Part shown: one piece after another, positions 1 to 5,630 of the stretch
Position numbering within the stretch: position 1 is the first letter of the stretch
How the letters are laid out: each line of letters starts with the position of its first letter
From: Paracoccaceae bacterium
Lineage (GTDB): Bacteria > Pseudomonadota > Alphaproteobacteria > Rhodobacterales > Rhodobacteraceae
DNA length: 8,653 nt
Direction of reading: 5' to 3'
Assembly (NCBI GenBank): GCA_027080755.1
Contig: JALWQC010000068.1
Location: 1 to 8,653, forward strand
Notes under the pieces: generated by a model
Told to the model about the DNA's origin: nothing
Database searches by the model: none
Seen by the model: the letters and a program-made list of their open reading frames with translations, nothing else
Translations under genes and position numbers: made by a program

Positions 1-63
1 CCGCATTACTATTGCCTGCCGGTGATCCTCGCGTTTGGCGATCGGCAGGCAATAGTAATGCGG
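1..63. repeat. Perfect 21-bp inverted repeat at the window edge (probable fold-back artefact)
   Basis: Bases 1-21 are the exact reverse complement of 43-63, with a 21-base spacer (22-42). The copy at 43-63 encodes the conserved PHYYCLP of PyrC. The copy at 1-21 replaces the codons that should follow HRQA. The arm ends exactly at the first base of the window. This is the pattern produced when a strand end folds back on a short complementary word (GCCTGCC/GGCAGGC) and copies itself, as in amplification chimeras or misassembled contig ends. A real palindrome in the gene is possible but less likely. Confidence 0.85.
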
Positions 64-702
64 GTGGATGCCCCCGACCAGCAGGTCGTTGCGGTTGATA
101 ATCAGGTGGTGCGTGGTGATGGTCGCGCCCATATTGTCGGCGGATTTCACATAGTCCACCCCCTCGCGGGTCGTCACATGTTCCATGACCACACGCAGCT
201 GCGGGATGCGCCGGCGCAGGGGGTCCAGCACGCGGTCGATAAAGACGGCCTCGCGGTCGAAAATATCGACAGAGGGGTCCGTGACCTCGCCATGGACACA
301 CAGGGGCAGGCCGGTTTCCGCCATCTTTTCCAGCACGCCCTGCACCTTGTCAAAGTCGCGCACACCGGAATCGGAATTGGTCGTTGCGCCGGCGGGATAC
401 AGCTTGACCGCCGTTATCAGCCCTGCGGCATGGGCCGCCGCCACATCCGCGGGATCGGTGGTTTCGGTCAGGTATAGCGTCATCAGCGGGGTGAAATCCG
501 CGCCCGCCGGCAGGGCCGCCAGGATCCGCTTGCGATAGGCGGCGGCATCGGCCCCCGTGACCACCGGCGGCACAAGGTTGGGCATGACAATCGCGCGCCC
601 GAAATCGCGGGCGGTTTCGGGCAGCACGCCGGCCAGCATATCGCCATCGCGCAGATGCAGGTGCCAGTCGTCGGGGCGGGGGATGGTCAGGGTTCTGGTC
701 AT
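1..702 (-). CDS. pyrC: Dihydroorotase, E. coli PyrC-type (partial, C-terminus beyond window)
   Basis: Zinc metalloenzyme of the amidohydrolase superfamily that interconverts N-carbamoyl-aspartate and dihydroorotate in cytoplasmic pyrimidine synthesis. The 234 visible residues start [20 protein letters not shown]. The metal-binding HxH is H14/H16. The lysine expected to be carboxylated is K100 in AVKLYPAG. Further metal ligands are H137 in CVHGEV and H175 in MEHVTTR. The substrate-side segment [16 protein letters not shown] also matches the family. Full-length members have about 345 residues, so roughly a third, including the catalytic Asp near GTDSAPH, lies outside. The ATG at 700-702 is preceded by a modest GGAG. 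The final visible residues (IVMR) do not look like the family, where RQALL-type sequence is expected, and they coincide with an inverted repeat at 1-63. I regard them as suspect. The gene diverges from the porin-like gene. Confidence 0.93.
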   Translation of the reverse strand, partial: MTRTLTIPRPDDWHLHLRDGDMLAGVLPETARDFGRAIVMPNLVPPVVTGADAAAYRKRILAALPAGADFTPLMTLYLTETTDPADVAAAHAAGLITAVKLYPAGATTNSDSGVRDFDKVQGVLEKMAETGLPLCVHGEVTDPSVDIFDREAVFIDRVLDPLRRRIPQLRVVMEHVTTREGVDYVKSADNMGATITTHHLIINRNDLLVGGIHPHYYCLPIAKREDHRQAIVMR

Positions 703-810
703 GGGGGCTCCGGCTTGATTTTGCCGCTTTTAGCCCGTCCGCCGCGCCGGCGCTAGGGGGCAGGGCGTCGCTGCGGAAAATACCGGTTTTTCATGTGACG
801 AATCCGCAAC

Positions 811-851
811 AAAGGCAAATAAACCGGCACAAATGTCGGACGGATGCCTTT
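811..851 (+). promoter_or_regulatory. Possible stem-loop in the porin leader region
   Basis: AAAGGCA (811-817) and TGCCTTT (845-851) are perfect inverted repeats. A small inner CCG/CGG pairing lies in the loop, and the structure ends 70 bases before the porin start. The rest of the 703-921 intergenic region, shared with the divergent pyrC, has no promoter I would call with confidence. A 5' UTR structure or an operator are both possible, as is chance. Confidence 0.25.
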
Positions 852-921
852 CGGCGGGGGCTGCGCGGGTGTATGTGTCAGGGGAATCATTCCTGTTCAA
901 TTCTCCTTCGGAGGTGTCCCT

Positions 922-1833
922 ATGAAAACCCGTTTCCCCAAATCCCTTGCCGGTGCCGGTCTGCTGGCCGCACTCGCCGCCGCCCCCCTTGCCAATGCGC
1001 AATCCCTGCCCGCCGGTGTCAGCATAAGCGGCGGCGTCCAGCTGGCCTATTCCTCGAACACAGGAAGCGAGGCCTATGTCCCCCTGTCCCTTTCCTATGA
1101 CAGCGGCACCAACTGGGGTGTGGAAGTGGGGTTGGAGGGCTACTACCGCTCTTCCTTCGAATATGCCTTGCGCAACGCCACCGTCTATTACGACACGTCC
1201 TTCGGCCGCTTCTCCGTCGGGAAACCCGCCGCGCTGTTCAAGGATTACGACGCGGCTGCAGGGGCTTACGACTATTACCAGATGCAGGCCCTGAACGGCA
1301 TGCTGTATGGCTCGGTGCTGGATAGCAACCCGTTCGACTTTTCCGGCCCGAACTATTACGGCGCGCGGTTCGACGGTTCGGCCGGGGCGCTGGACTATGG
1401 TGTTATGGTGGCCGGGTTTACCGACGGTTCGGATATGATGGCACAGGTTGCGGCCAGCTACAGCTTTGGCAATTACACGCTGTCCGGCTTTGTCGAAAGC
1501 GATCCCTCGGCGCCGGTTACAACGGGCTATGCCGTTTCGCTGGCAGCCGATTACGGGAATTTCGGCGGGGTTCTCAGCTATGGCAAGTCGATCTTTTCAC
1601 GGACCTTCGGCACGGGCGAGGCAAACTATACGGCCACGGCCTATTACACCCCGCTGGAGGATCTGGAACTTTCGGCCAGCTATGTGCATGACCCCTCGTT
1701 TTCGTCCGGTGATCTGGTTGCGGGCGGCGCCAAATACACCTTCTGGAAAGACGCCTATGTCGGTGCGATGGTCACGAACCGCGCCGGCTCGTATATGGTT
1801 TATGCCGGCTGGGATTTCACCATCGGCCGCTAG
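922..1833 (+). CDS. Secreted porin-like outer-membrane beta-barrel protein
   Basis: The 303-residue product starts with a clear Sec signal peptide: MKTRFPK, a hydrophobic Ala/Leu/Gly stretch, and an ANA|Q cleavage site after residue 26. The mature part is a run of short alternating segments rich in Tyr, Gly, Phe, Asp and Ser, such as GVEVGLEGYYRSSF, RFSVGKPAALF and LELSASYVHDP. These are typical of antiparallel transmembrane strands of Gram-negative porins, so it probably forms a diffusion channel or related barrel in the outer membrane. Substrate and exact family cannot be told. The start at 922 is preferred over the in-frame ATG at 844 because GGAGGT (910-915) sits six bases ahead and the signal peptide begins exactly there. 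Unusually, the protein ends GWDFTIGR rather than with the C-terminal aromatic residue favoured by the BAM machinery. It is apparently monocistronic, with a terminator hairpin at 1915-1950. Confidence 0.8.
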   Translation: MKTRFPKSLAGAGLLAALAAAPLANAQSLPAGVSISGGVQLAYSSNTGSEAYVPLSLSYDSGTNWGVEVGLEGYYRSSFEYALRNATVYYDTSFGRFSVGKPAALFKDYDAAAGAYDYYQMQALNGMLYGSVLDSNPFDFSGPNYYGARFDGSAGALDYGVMVAGFTDGSDMMAQVAASYSFGNYTLSGFVESDPSAPVTTGYAVSLAADYGNFGGVLSYGKSIFSRTFGTGEANYTATAYYTPLEDLELSASYVHDPSFSSGDLVAGGAKYTFWKDAYVGAMVTNRAGSYMVYAGWDFTIGR

Positions 1834-1846
1834 GGCACAAAGCTGC

Positions 1847-1905
1847 TAGGGCGTAGACCTGTAAGCCCCGCATCGCCAGCGCGGGGTTTATGGGGCTACG
1901 CCCTA
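1847..1905. mobile_element. Candidate 55-bp miniature inverted-repeat element with TA duplication
   Basis: The core 1849-1903 begins GGGCGTAG and ends CTACGCCC, and is bordered on both sides by TA (1847-1848 and 1904-1905). The two halves match as imperfect inverted repeats of about 23 bases (both read GGGCGTAG, then a few differences, then TAA and CCCCGC), leaving a centre of only about 9 bases. Removing core and one TA restores GCTAGC, a CTAG-type site favoured by IS427-group elements of the IS5 family. It carries no gene. It lies between the porin stop codon and its likely terminator. It could instead be a simple hairpin in the transcript. The TA flanks and terminal GGG..CCC favour a mobile origin. 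Confidence 0.5.
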
Positions 1906-1914
1906 GCGTTTCCG

Positions 1915-1950
1915 GCCCGCGCAGGTTTTGCCTTGCGCGGGCTTGTCATT
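1915..1950 (+). terminator. Probable rho-independent terminator of the porin-like gene
   Basis: GCCCGCGCAGG (1915-1925) pairs with CCTTGCGCGGGC (1931-1942), with one bulged base and a TTTTG loop. The moderately T-rich tail TTGTCATTTG follows. It lies about 80 bases after the porin stop and before the FMN riboswitch, so it would insulate the two transcripts. Confidence 0.65.
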
Positions 1951-1994
1951 TGCCCGAAACCCCGCCACATTCACGCCGCCGGAATGGTCCGGCA

Positions 1995-2113
1995 TTCTCA
2001 GGGCGGGGTGAAATTCCCCACCGGCGGTGACAGCCCGCGAGCGGCCCCGAAAGGGGTGTCAGCAGATCCCGGTGGAACTCCGGAGCCGACGGTATAGTCC
2101 GGATGAAAGAGAA
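1995..2113 (+). ncRNA. FMN riboswitch (RFN element)
   Basis: The leader shows the conserved RFN blocks in order: AGGGCGGGGTGAAATTCCC, then CACCGGCGGTGA, then AGCCCGCGAGC, a variable hairpin closed by GGCCCC/GGGGT, then GTCAGCAGATCCCGGTG, ACTCCGGAGCCGACGGT, and ATAGTCCGGATGAAAGAGAA. The closing helix P1 is TTCTC (1995-1999) with GAGAA (2109-2113). It binds flavin mononucleotide and would shut off the downstream lumazine synthase when FMN is plentiful. The 55 bases between aptamer and start have no hairpin followed by a T tract, so control of translation initiation is more likely than transcription termination. A small TGTC/GACA stem abuts the Shine-Dalgarno sequence (2147-2158), which might be part of the switch. 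Confidence 0.95.
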
Positions 2114-2168
2114 CGGGCGCGCTTGCGTCTATTTGCCTTGGGTTGGTGTCTGATGACAGGAGAAACCC

Positions 2169-2609
2169 GTGACACAAACCCCGAAAACCCCCGTAAAAAT
2201 CGCCTTTATCAAGGCCCGCTGGCATGCCGGTATCGTCGATCAGGCCGAGGCCGGATTCAAACAGCACATGGCCGAAAACGCCCTTGACTGGCAGGTGGAT
2301 ACCTTCGCCGTCCCCGGCGCCTTCGAGGCCCCCCTCCTGGCCAAGCGCAAGGCCGCGGCGGGCTATGACGCCGTGGTTGTCGCCGCGCTGGTGGTGGATG
2401 GCGGCATCTACCGCCACGATTTCGTCGCCGCCGCCGTGGTCAACGGCATCATGCAGGCGCAACTGGAAACCGACGTGCCGATGTTCAGCGTCTCGCTGAC
2501 CCCGCACCATTTCCACAACACGGCCGAGCATCTGGCCTTTTACACCGAACATTTCGTCAAAAAAGGGGCCGAGGCCGCCGAGGCCGTGGCCATGGTTCTG
2601 GCACAATAG
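2169..2609 (+). CDS. ribH2: 6,7-dimethyl-8-ribityllumazine synthase, type II (RibH2)
   Basis: Condenses 5-amino-6-ribitylamino-uracil with dihydroxybutanone phosphate in the penultimate step of cytoplasmic riboflavin synthesis. The 146-residue product resembles the RibH2 lineage known from Brucella and rhizobia rather than ordinary RibH: IAFIKARWHAGIVD near the N-terminus with the diagnostic W18-H19, VPGAFEAPL at 48-56, and VVDGGIYRHDFVA at 75-87. H83 corresponds to the catalytic base. TPHHFH at 111-116 follows. RibH2 proteins characterised elsewhere form decamers, which is a family inference here. The start is a GTG with AGGAG six bases upstream (2158-2162). Upstream in-frame codons lie inside the riboswitch and are not used. 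It is the only rib gene in the window and appears monocistronic, under the FMN riboswitch. Confidence 0.93.
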   Translation: MTQTPKTPVKIAFIKARWHAGIVDQAEAGFKQHMAENALDWQVDTFAVPGAFEAPLLAKRKAAAGYDAVVVAALVVDGGIYRHDFVAAAVVNGIMQAQLETDVPMFSVSLTPHHFHNTAEHLAFYTEHFVKKGAEAAEAVAMVLAQ

Positions 2610-2615
2610 AAATCC

Positions 2616-2642
2616 CCCGCACCGGCGCGAAACCGGTGCGGG
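2616..2642. terminator. Shared bidirectional hairpin terminator of ribH2 and the glutathione transferase gene
   Basis: A perfect 10-bp stem, CCCGCACCGG (2616-2625) with CCGGTGCGGG (2633-2642), has a 7-base loop. It starts seven bases after the ribH2 stop. On the minus strand the stem is followed by GGATTTCTATT, moderately T-rich. Before the IS insertion it also lay about 20 bases after the stop of the convergent transferase gene, so it probably served both. On the plus strand no T tract follows. Confidence 0.6.
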
Positions 2643-2679
2643 CCCGACCCCGGATTTACGCCCTAGGGTCGAGACTCAA

Positions 2680-3434
2680 TCAGGTCCACCACAAAATGAC
2701 GGCAGCGATTTCTATGGCTGCGAGGAAGTTTCTGAGCAGTTTGTCGTATCGAGTTGCAATACGGCGGAAATCCTTGAGGGCGCAAAACGCGCGTTCGATC
2801 ATGTTTCTGTCGCGATAGGCGCGCCTGTCGTAGGGGATGGCGCGTTTGCGGGAGCGGGTGGAGGGAATGACGGCCTCGCATCCGGCACGCGCAAGCGCCA
2901 CCCGCAGGCTGTTGGCATCGTATCCCCGGTCGGCCAGCAGCCGCCGGGAAGGGGGATGGCTGGCCAGAAGCTCCGGGGCGGCACTTATATCCGCGACGTT
3001 CCCGGGCGTCAGCAGGAAGCTCACAGCCCGCCCGTAACCATCGGTTAAAGCGTGAATTTTCGTCGTCGGACCGCCACGCGAGCGTCCGATGCCCTGAGCT
3101 TTTGCCCCCCTTTTCCGCCATGGGCAGACCGATGTGCACGAACCGCAGAGGAGTCGATGCTGAGGTCATCGGGAACGTCGGATTGAGCAACAAGTTCGTC
3201 AAATAACCGCCGCCAAATCCCCCGTCGGCTCCACCGGTTGAACCGGTTGTAAATCGTGGTTGGAGGGCCATAAACGGGCGGGCAATCCTGCCAGCGACAG
3301 CCCGATTTCAAGACGTGGATGATCCCGCTGATCACCCGCCTGTCATCAACCCGTCGTGCTCCCGGCTGGTTCTTTGGCAAAAGCGGCTCAATCTTTGACC
3401 AAGCCCTGTCCGATAACCAGAATTCATTCGCCAT
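2680..3434 (-). CDS. IS5-family (IS427-group) DDE transposase, made by -1 frameshift
   Basis: Catalyses cut and transfer of the IS ends. The first frame (3434-3045) alone gives 129 residues, beginning MANEFWLSDRAWSKIEPLLP with the usual helix-turn-helix-like N-terminal domain and ending in junk after the slip site. Switching to the -1 frame at the run of six G (plus-strand C, 3105-3110) gives a 251-residue protein, which is the normal length for the group. The fusion continues GGKGG|AKAQGIGRSRGGPTTKIHALTDG, a typical family sequence. Catalytic residues are D94 (SIDSSAVRAH), D169 (LADRGYD) and E214. The signature Y207-(2)-R210-(3)-E214-(6)-K221 is perfect. A good Shine-Dalgarno AGGAG precedes the ATG at 3432-3434. 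The stop lies 14 bases from the left IS end. The alternative is a decayed gene with a sequencing or real frameshift, but the site and overlap match the programmed arrangement of this group. Confidence 0.9.
3105..3114 (-). other. Putative programmed -1 ribosomal frameshift site
   Basis: On the coding strand the run is AAAAGGGGGG followed by C, with zero-frame codons GGA AAA GGG GGG CAA. A tRNA on the second GGG can re-pair with GGG one base back, which moves the ribosome into the frame that holds the rest of the catalytic domain. The zero frame then reaches a stop at 3045, about 60 bases later. Without slipping the protein lacks the second Asp and the Glu. Confidence 0.7.
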
Positions 3435-3510
3435 GATCTATCTCCTGTTTGTTTCCTCACAGGGAATCATAGATATTACACTCATTCAATAACTTGATTG
3501 GGTTTGAACC

Positions 3511-4209
3511 CTAACGCTTGAACAACACCTTCTGCGCCTCTTTGTCGGCCTTCAGGTCGCTGCGTTTTTCCTGCAACAATCCGCGCCCCTTCTGCACCGC
3601 CTCGCGGGCTTTGACGCGGGCCAGCCAGGCCTGCATGTTGGGGAAATCCTCGATTTTCTGTTCCTGCCCGCGCCACAGGCTGGCCCAGGGCCAGATCGCC
3701 ATATCGGCAATGGAATAGTCCCCCGCCACATAGTCCCGATCCGCCAGCCGCCGGTCCAGCACGCCGTAAAGGCGGGCGGTTTCCGCGCGGTAGCGGTCCT
3801 TGGCATAGGGCAGGTCGTGGGGCGGGTCCATTTCCGGCGCGTATTTCAGGAAGTGGTGCGCCTGTCCCGCCATCGGGCCAAGGCCGCCCATCTGCCACAT
3901 CAGCCATTGGTCCACCTCGACGCGATCGCGCTCGGTCTTGCCGTAAAATTTGCCGGTCTTGCGCGCCAGATACAACAGGATCGCGCCGCTTTCAAAGACG
4001 GAAATCGGCGCCCCGTCCGGCCCCTCGGGATCGACAATCGCCGGCATTTTGTTGTTGGGGGAAATTTCCAGAAAATCCGGTGCGAACTGTTCCCCCGCGC
4101 CGATATTCACCGGATGCACCCTGTAGGGCAGCTGCATTTCCTCCAGCGCGATGGCGATTTTCCAGCCGTTCGGGGTGGGCCAGAAATAGAAATCGATCGG
4201 GTCGGTCAT
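3511..4209 (-). CDS. Glutathione transferase-like disulfide-bond oxidoreductase, YfcG/Nu-class type
   Basis: The 232-residue product has a thioredoxin-fold N-terminal domain followed by an all-helical domain. The start MTDPIDFYFWPTPNGWKIAIALEE matches E. coli YfcG, including T12 and N14, equivalent to the Thr and Asn that hold glutathione thiol there; no catalytic Cys is present at that position. NNKMPAIVD (52-60, cis-Pro at 56) and FESGAILLYLA (72-82) bind the gamma-glutamyl part of glutathione. WQMGGLGPMAGQAHHF is also diagnostic for the Nu-class/YfcG group. Characterised members have strong GSH-dependent disulfide reductase activity and weak transferase activity. The true substrate is unknown. 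AAGGAA lies seven bases before the ATG at 4207-4209. The C-terminal helix is basic, ending KVLFKR. The TAG stop (3511-3513) is formed by the TA duplication plus the terminal G of the IS, so the protein is unchanged by the insertion. Confidence 0.9.
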   Translation of the reverse strand: MTDPIDFYFWPTPNGWKIAIALEEMQLPYRVHPVNIGAGEQFAPDFLEISPNNKMPAIVDPEGPDGAPISVFESGAILLYLARKTGKFYGKTERDRVEVDQWLMWQMGGLGPMAGQAHHFLKYAPEMDPPHDLPYAKDRYRAETARLYGVLDRRLADRDYVAGDYSIADMAIWPWASLWRGQEQKIEDFPNMQAWLARVKAREAVQKGRGLLQEKRSDLKADKEAQKVLFKR

Positions 4210-4295
4210 GGCGTTTCCTTTATTTTACAGCAACGGGTGCGACAATCTGGCGTTTTACATATGAACCACGGGAGAAATATTAACCCCCTTTTGAA

Positions 4296-4324
4296 TTGAC
4301 GTAACGTCGCGAAGTCCCTAAACC
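4296..4324 (+). promoter_or_regulatory. Predicted sigma-70-type promoter for metZ
   Basis: TTGACG (4296-4301) is separated by 17 bases from TAAACC (4319-4324). The predicted start point, about 4331, is the first base of the SAM-II-like aptamer, and this agreement supports both calls. An 11-bp palindrome, GACGT-A-ACGTC (4298-4308), overlaps the -35 box and could be an operator. Confidence 0.6.
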
Positions 4325-4330
4325 CGCCCT

Positions 4331-4388
4331 TGTGGCGCTTTGTAGGACTGGATTGCGGGCCACTATAAACATACCGCTAAAGAGGTCG
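4331..4388 (+). ncRNA. SAM-II-like riboswitch upstream of metZ
   Basis: Helix P1 is GTGGC (4332-4336) with GCCAC (4359-4363). The loop between them contains a CTTTGT stretch and ends ATTGCGG. The 3' part reads TATAAACATACCGCTAAAGAGG, close to the SAM-II pattern in which an AUAAA-like segment is followed by GCUAAA(A)GG. GCGG (4355-4358) can pair with CCGC (4374-4377), giving the pseudoknot that defines this class. The aptamer binds S-adenosylmethionine and normally represses methionine-synthesis genes in Alphaproteobacteria. The metZ start lies about 60 bases downstream, farther than in the compact examples where the aptamer's 3' strand is the ribosome binding site. Recognised by eye; a covariance-model search (RF00521) would settle it. 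Confidence 0.75.
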
Positions 4389-4389
4389 A

Positions 4390-4435
4390 GGCCCCGCGCC
4401 CCGATCGCGCAACTTGAAAGGGCCGGAATTTCCGG
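4390..4435 (+). promoter_or_regulatory. Structured metZ leader between aptamer and start codon
   Basis: GGCCC (4390-4394) can pair with GGGCC (4420-4424), with an inner CGCG/CGCG pairing. This is mutually exclusive with the following hairpin CCGGAA-T-TTCCGG (4423-4435), which sits directly on the ribosome binding site. Such overlapping alternatives suit an expression platform for the upstream riboswitch, but this is inference from pairing alone. Confidence 0.35.
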
Positions 4436-4445
4436 AAAAAACGAT

Positions 4446-5630
4446 ATGACAGACAGCTGGACCCCCCGCACAAAAATGGTTCACGCCGGCACGCGGCGCT
4501 CGCAATACGGCGAGGTATCCGAGGCGCTCTTCCTGACGCAGGGCTTCGTCTACCCCAGCGCCGAGGCCGCCCGCGACCGTTTTCAGGAATGTGGTGACGA
4601 CGAATATATCTACGCCCGCTACGCCAACCCCACCGTGGCCATGTTCGAGGACCGCCTCGCTGCCATCGAAGGGGCCGAAGCGGCTTTTGCCACCGCCTCG
4701 GGGATGGCGGCTGTCAACGGGGTGCTGTTCAGCCTGCTGCGGGCGGGGGATCATGTGGTGGCGGCCAAGGCGCTGTTCGGCTCCAGCCTGTATATCCTTG
4801 AAACCCTGCTGGCGGGCTACGGCGTAGAGGTCAGCTTTGTGGACGGCACCGACCTGGACGCCTGGCGCGCCGCGATGCGCCCGAACACCCGCCTTGCCTT
4901 TGTCGAGGCGATCTCCAACCCGACGCTGGAGGTGGTCGATATCGCCACAATCGCAGAGATCGCCCATGACGGCGGAGCGCTGCTGGCGGTGGACAATGTT
5001 TTCGCCACGCCGGTTTTCCAGCGCACGCTGGATCTGGGGGCCGATGTGCTGGTCTATTCCGCCACCAAACATATCGACGGGCAGGGGCGCTGTCTGGGCG
5101 GGGTGGTGCTGGGGACGACGGACTATATCCGCAACACGCTGGAACCCTATATGAAACACACCGGCGGCGCGCTTAGCCCGTTCAACGCCTGGGTGATGTT
5201 GAAAGGGCTGGAGACGCTGGCGCTGCGCTGCAACGCACAGGCGGACTCGGCGCTGGATATCGCCCGCGCGGCGGACGGGCACGCGGCCCTGGCGCGCATG
5301 ATCTATCCCGGGCTGGAAAACCACCCGCAACATGCGCTGGCCATGCGCCAGATGACAAAGGGCGGCACGATGGTGTCGCTGGACCTGAAGGGCGGGCAGG
5401 ATGCGGCGTTCCGGTTCCTGAATGCGCTGGAAATCGTGATCATCTCCAACAACCTGGGGGACGCGAAATCCATCGCCACCCACCCCGCGACCACCACCCA
5501 CCAGCGTCTGTCCCCCGAACAGCGGGCCGCGCTGGGAATCACCGACGGTCTGGTGCGCCTGTCCGTAGGGCTGGAGGATTCGCACGATCTGGTGGCGGAG
5601 GTGCTGCAAGCGCTCGACAAGGCGGAATAA
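4446..5630 (+). CDS. metZ: O-succinylhomoserine sulfhydrylase
   Basis: PLP enzyme of the Cys/Met metabolism family that makes homocysteine from O-succinylhomoserine and sulfide in the cytoplasm, by direct sulfhydrylation. The 394-residue length is normal for MetZ. The N-terminal YARYANPTVAMFEDRLAALEGAE-like block (YANPT and E-A-A seen here) carries the Tyr/Arg that hold PLP phosphate in the neighbouring subunit. SGMAAV, DNVFATPV and the Schiff-base lysine K208 in YSATKHIDGQGRCLGG follow. The HIDGQGR form is characteristic of MetZ rather than MetB or MetY. The C-terminal part has NNLGDAKSIATHPATTTHQRL and LVRLSVGLED. I chose ATG 4446 (GGA before a run of A, product starts MTDSWTPRTKMVHAGTRR) because an in-frame GTG at 4332 would put the SAM-II-like aptamer inside the coding region. 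The hairpin CCGGAA/TTCCGG (4423-4435) covers the weak ribosome binding site and may matter for regulation. Confidence 0.93.
   Translation: MTDSWTPRTKMVHAGTRRSQYGEVSEALFLTQGFVYPSAEAARDRFQECGDDEYIYARYANPTVAMFEDRLAAIEGAEAAFATASGMAAVNGVLFSLLRAGDHVVAAKALFGSSLYILETLLAGYGVEVSFVDGTDLDAWRAAMRPNTRLAFVEAISNPTLEVVDIATIAEIAHDGGALLAVDNVFATPVFQRTLDLGADVLVYSATKHIDGQGRCLGGVVLGTTDYIRNTLEPYMKHTGGALSPFNAWVMLKGLETLALRCNAQADSALDIARAADGHAALARMIYPGLENHPQHALAMRQMTKGGTMVSLDLKGGQDAAFRFLNALEIVIISNNLGDAKSIATHPATTTHQRLSPEQRAALGITDGLVRLSVGLEDSHDLVAEVLQALDKAE

Larger units (their letters stand above)
2666..3511 (-). mobile_element. Complete 846-bp insertion sequence, IS5 family, IS427-like group
   Basis: The ends are imperfect inverted repeats of about 20 bases: GGGTCGAGACTCAATCAGGT on the left and GGGTTCAAACCCAATCAAGT on the right (complement strand), matching at 15 of 20 positions. 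A TA dinucleotide flanks each end (2664-2665 and 3512-3513), consistent with the short duplication of this group. The transposase is read on the minus strand across two overlapping frames. The 77 bases between the right end and the transposase start are AT-rich and hold the element's own expression signals. Both ends, the catalytic residues and the frameshift site appear intact, so it may still be active. It is inserted at the stop codon of the glutathione transferase gene. Confidence 0.9.

Noticed and set aside
744..753. GCGCCGGCGC palindrome between pyrC and the porin-like gene
   Set aside because: It is short and made only of G and C in a GC-rich gap, so it is expected by chance.
844..921. 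In-frame upstream ATG start for the porin-like gene
   Set aside because: It has no good ribosome binding site and would bury the signal peptide 26 residues inside the protein; the ATG at 922 has GGAGGT and starts the signal peptide.
2663..3271. 202-codon open frame across the IS element
   Set aside because: It is the third, non-coding minus-strand frame of the transposase region and contains no transposase motifs.
4398..4437. tRNA-like stretch (translation APIAQLERAG resembles spurious products of tRNA D-arms)
   Set aside because: Only a degenerate D-arm-like word is present; there is no T-arm, acceptor pairing or CCA end, so no tRNA or remnant can be supported.
4332..4445. In-frame upstream GTG start for metZ, adding 38 residues
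   Set aside because: The extension would translate the SAM-II-like aptamer and start at the predicted transcription start, and MetZ proteins normally begin near MTDSWTPRTKMVHAG.
4377..5609. 410-codon open frame on the minus strand
   Set aside because: It is entirely antisense to metZ and has no family motifs or ribosome binding site; third-position GC bias explains it.
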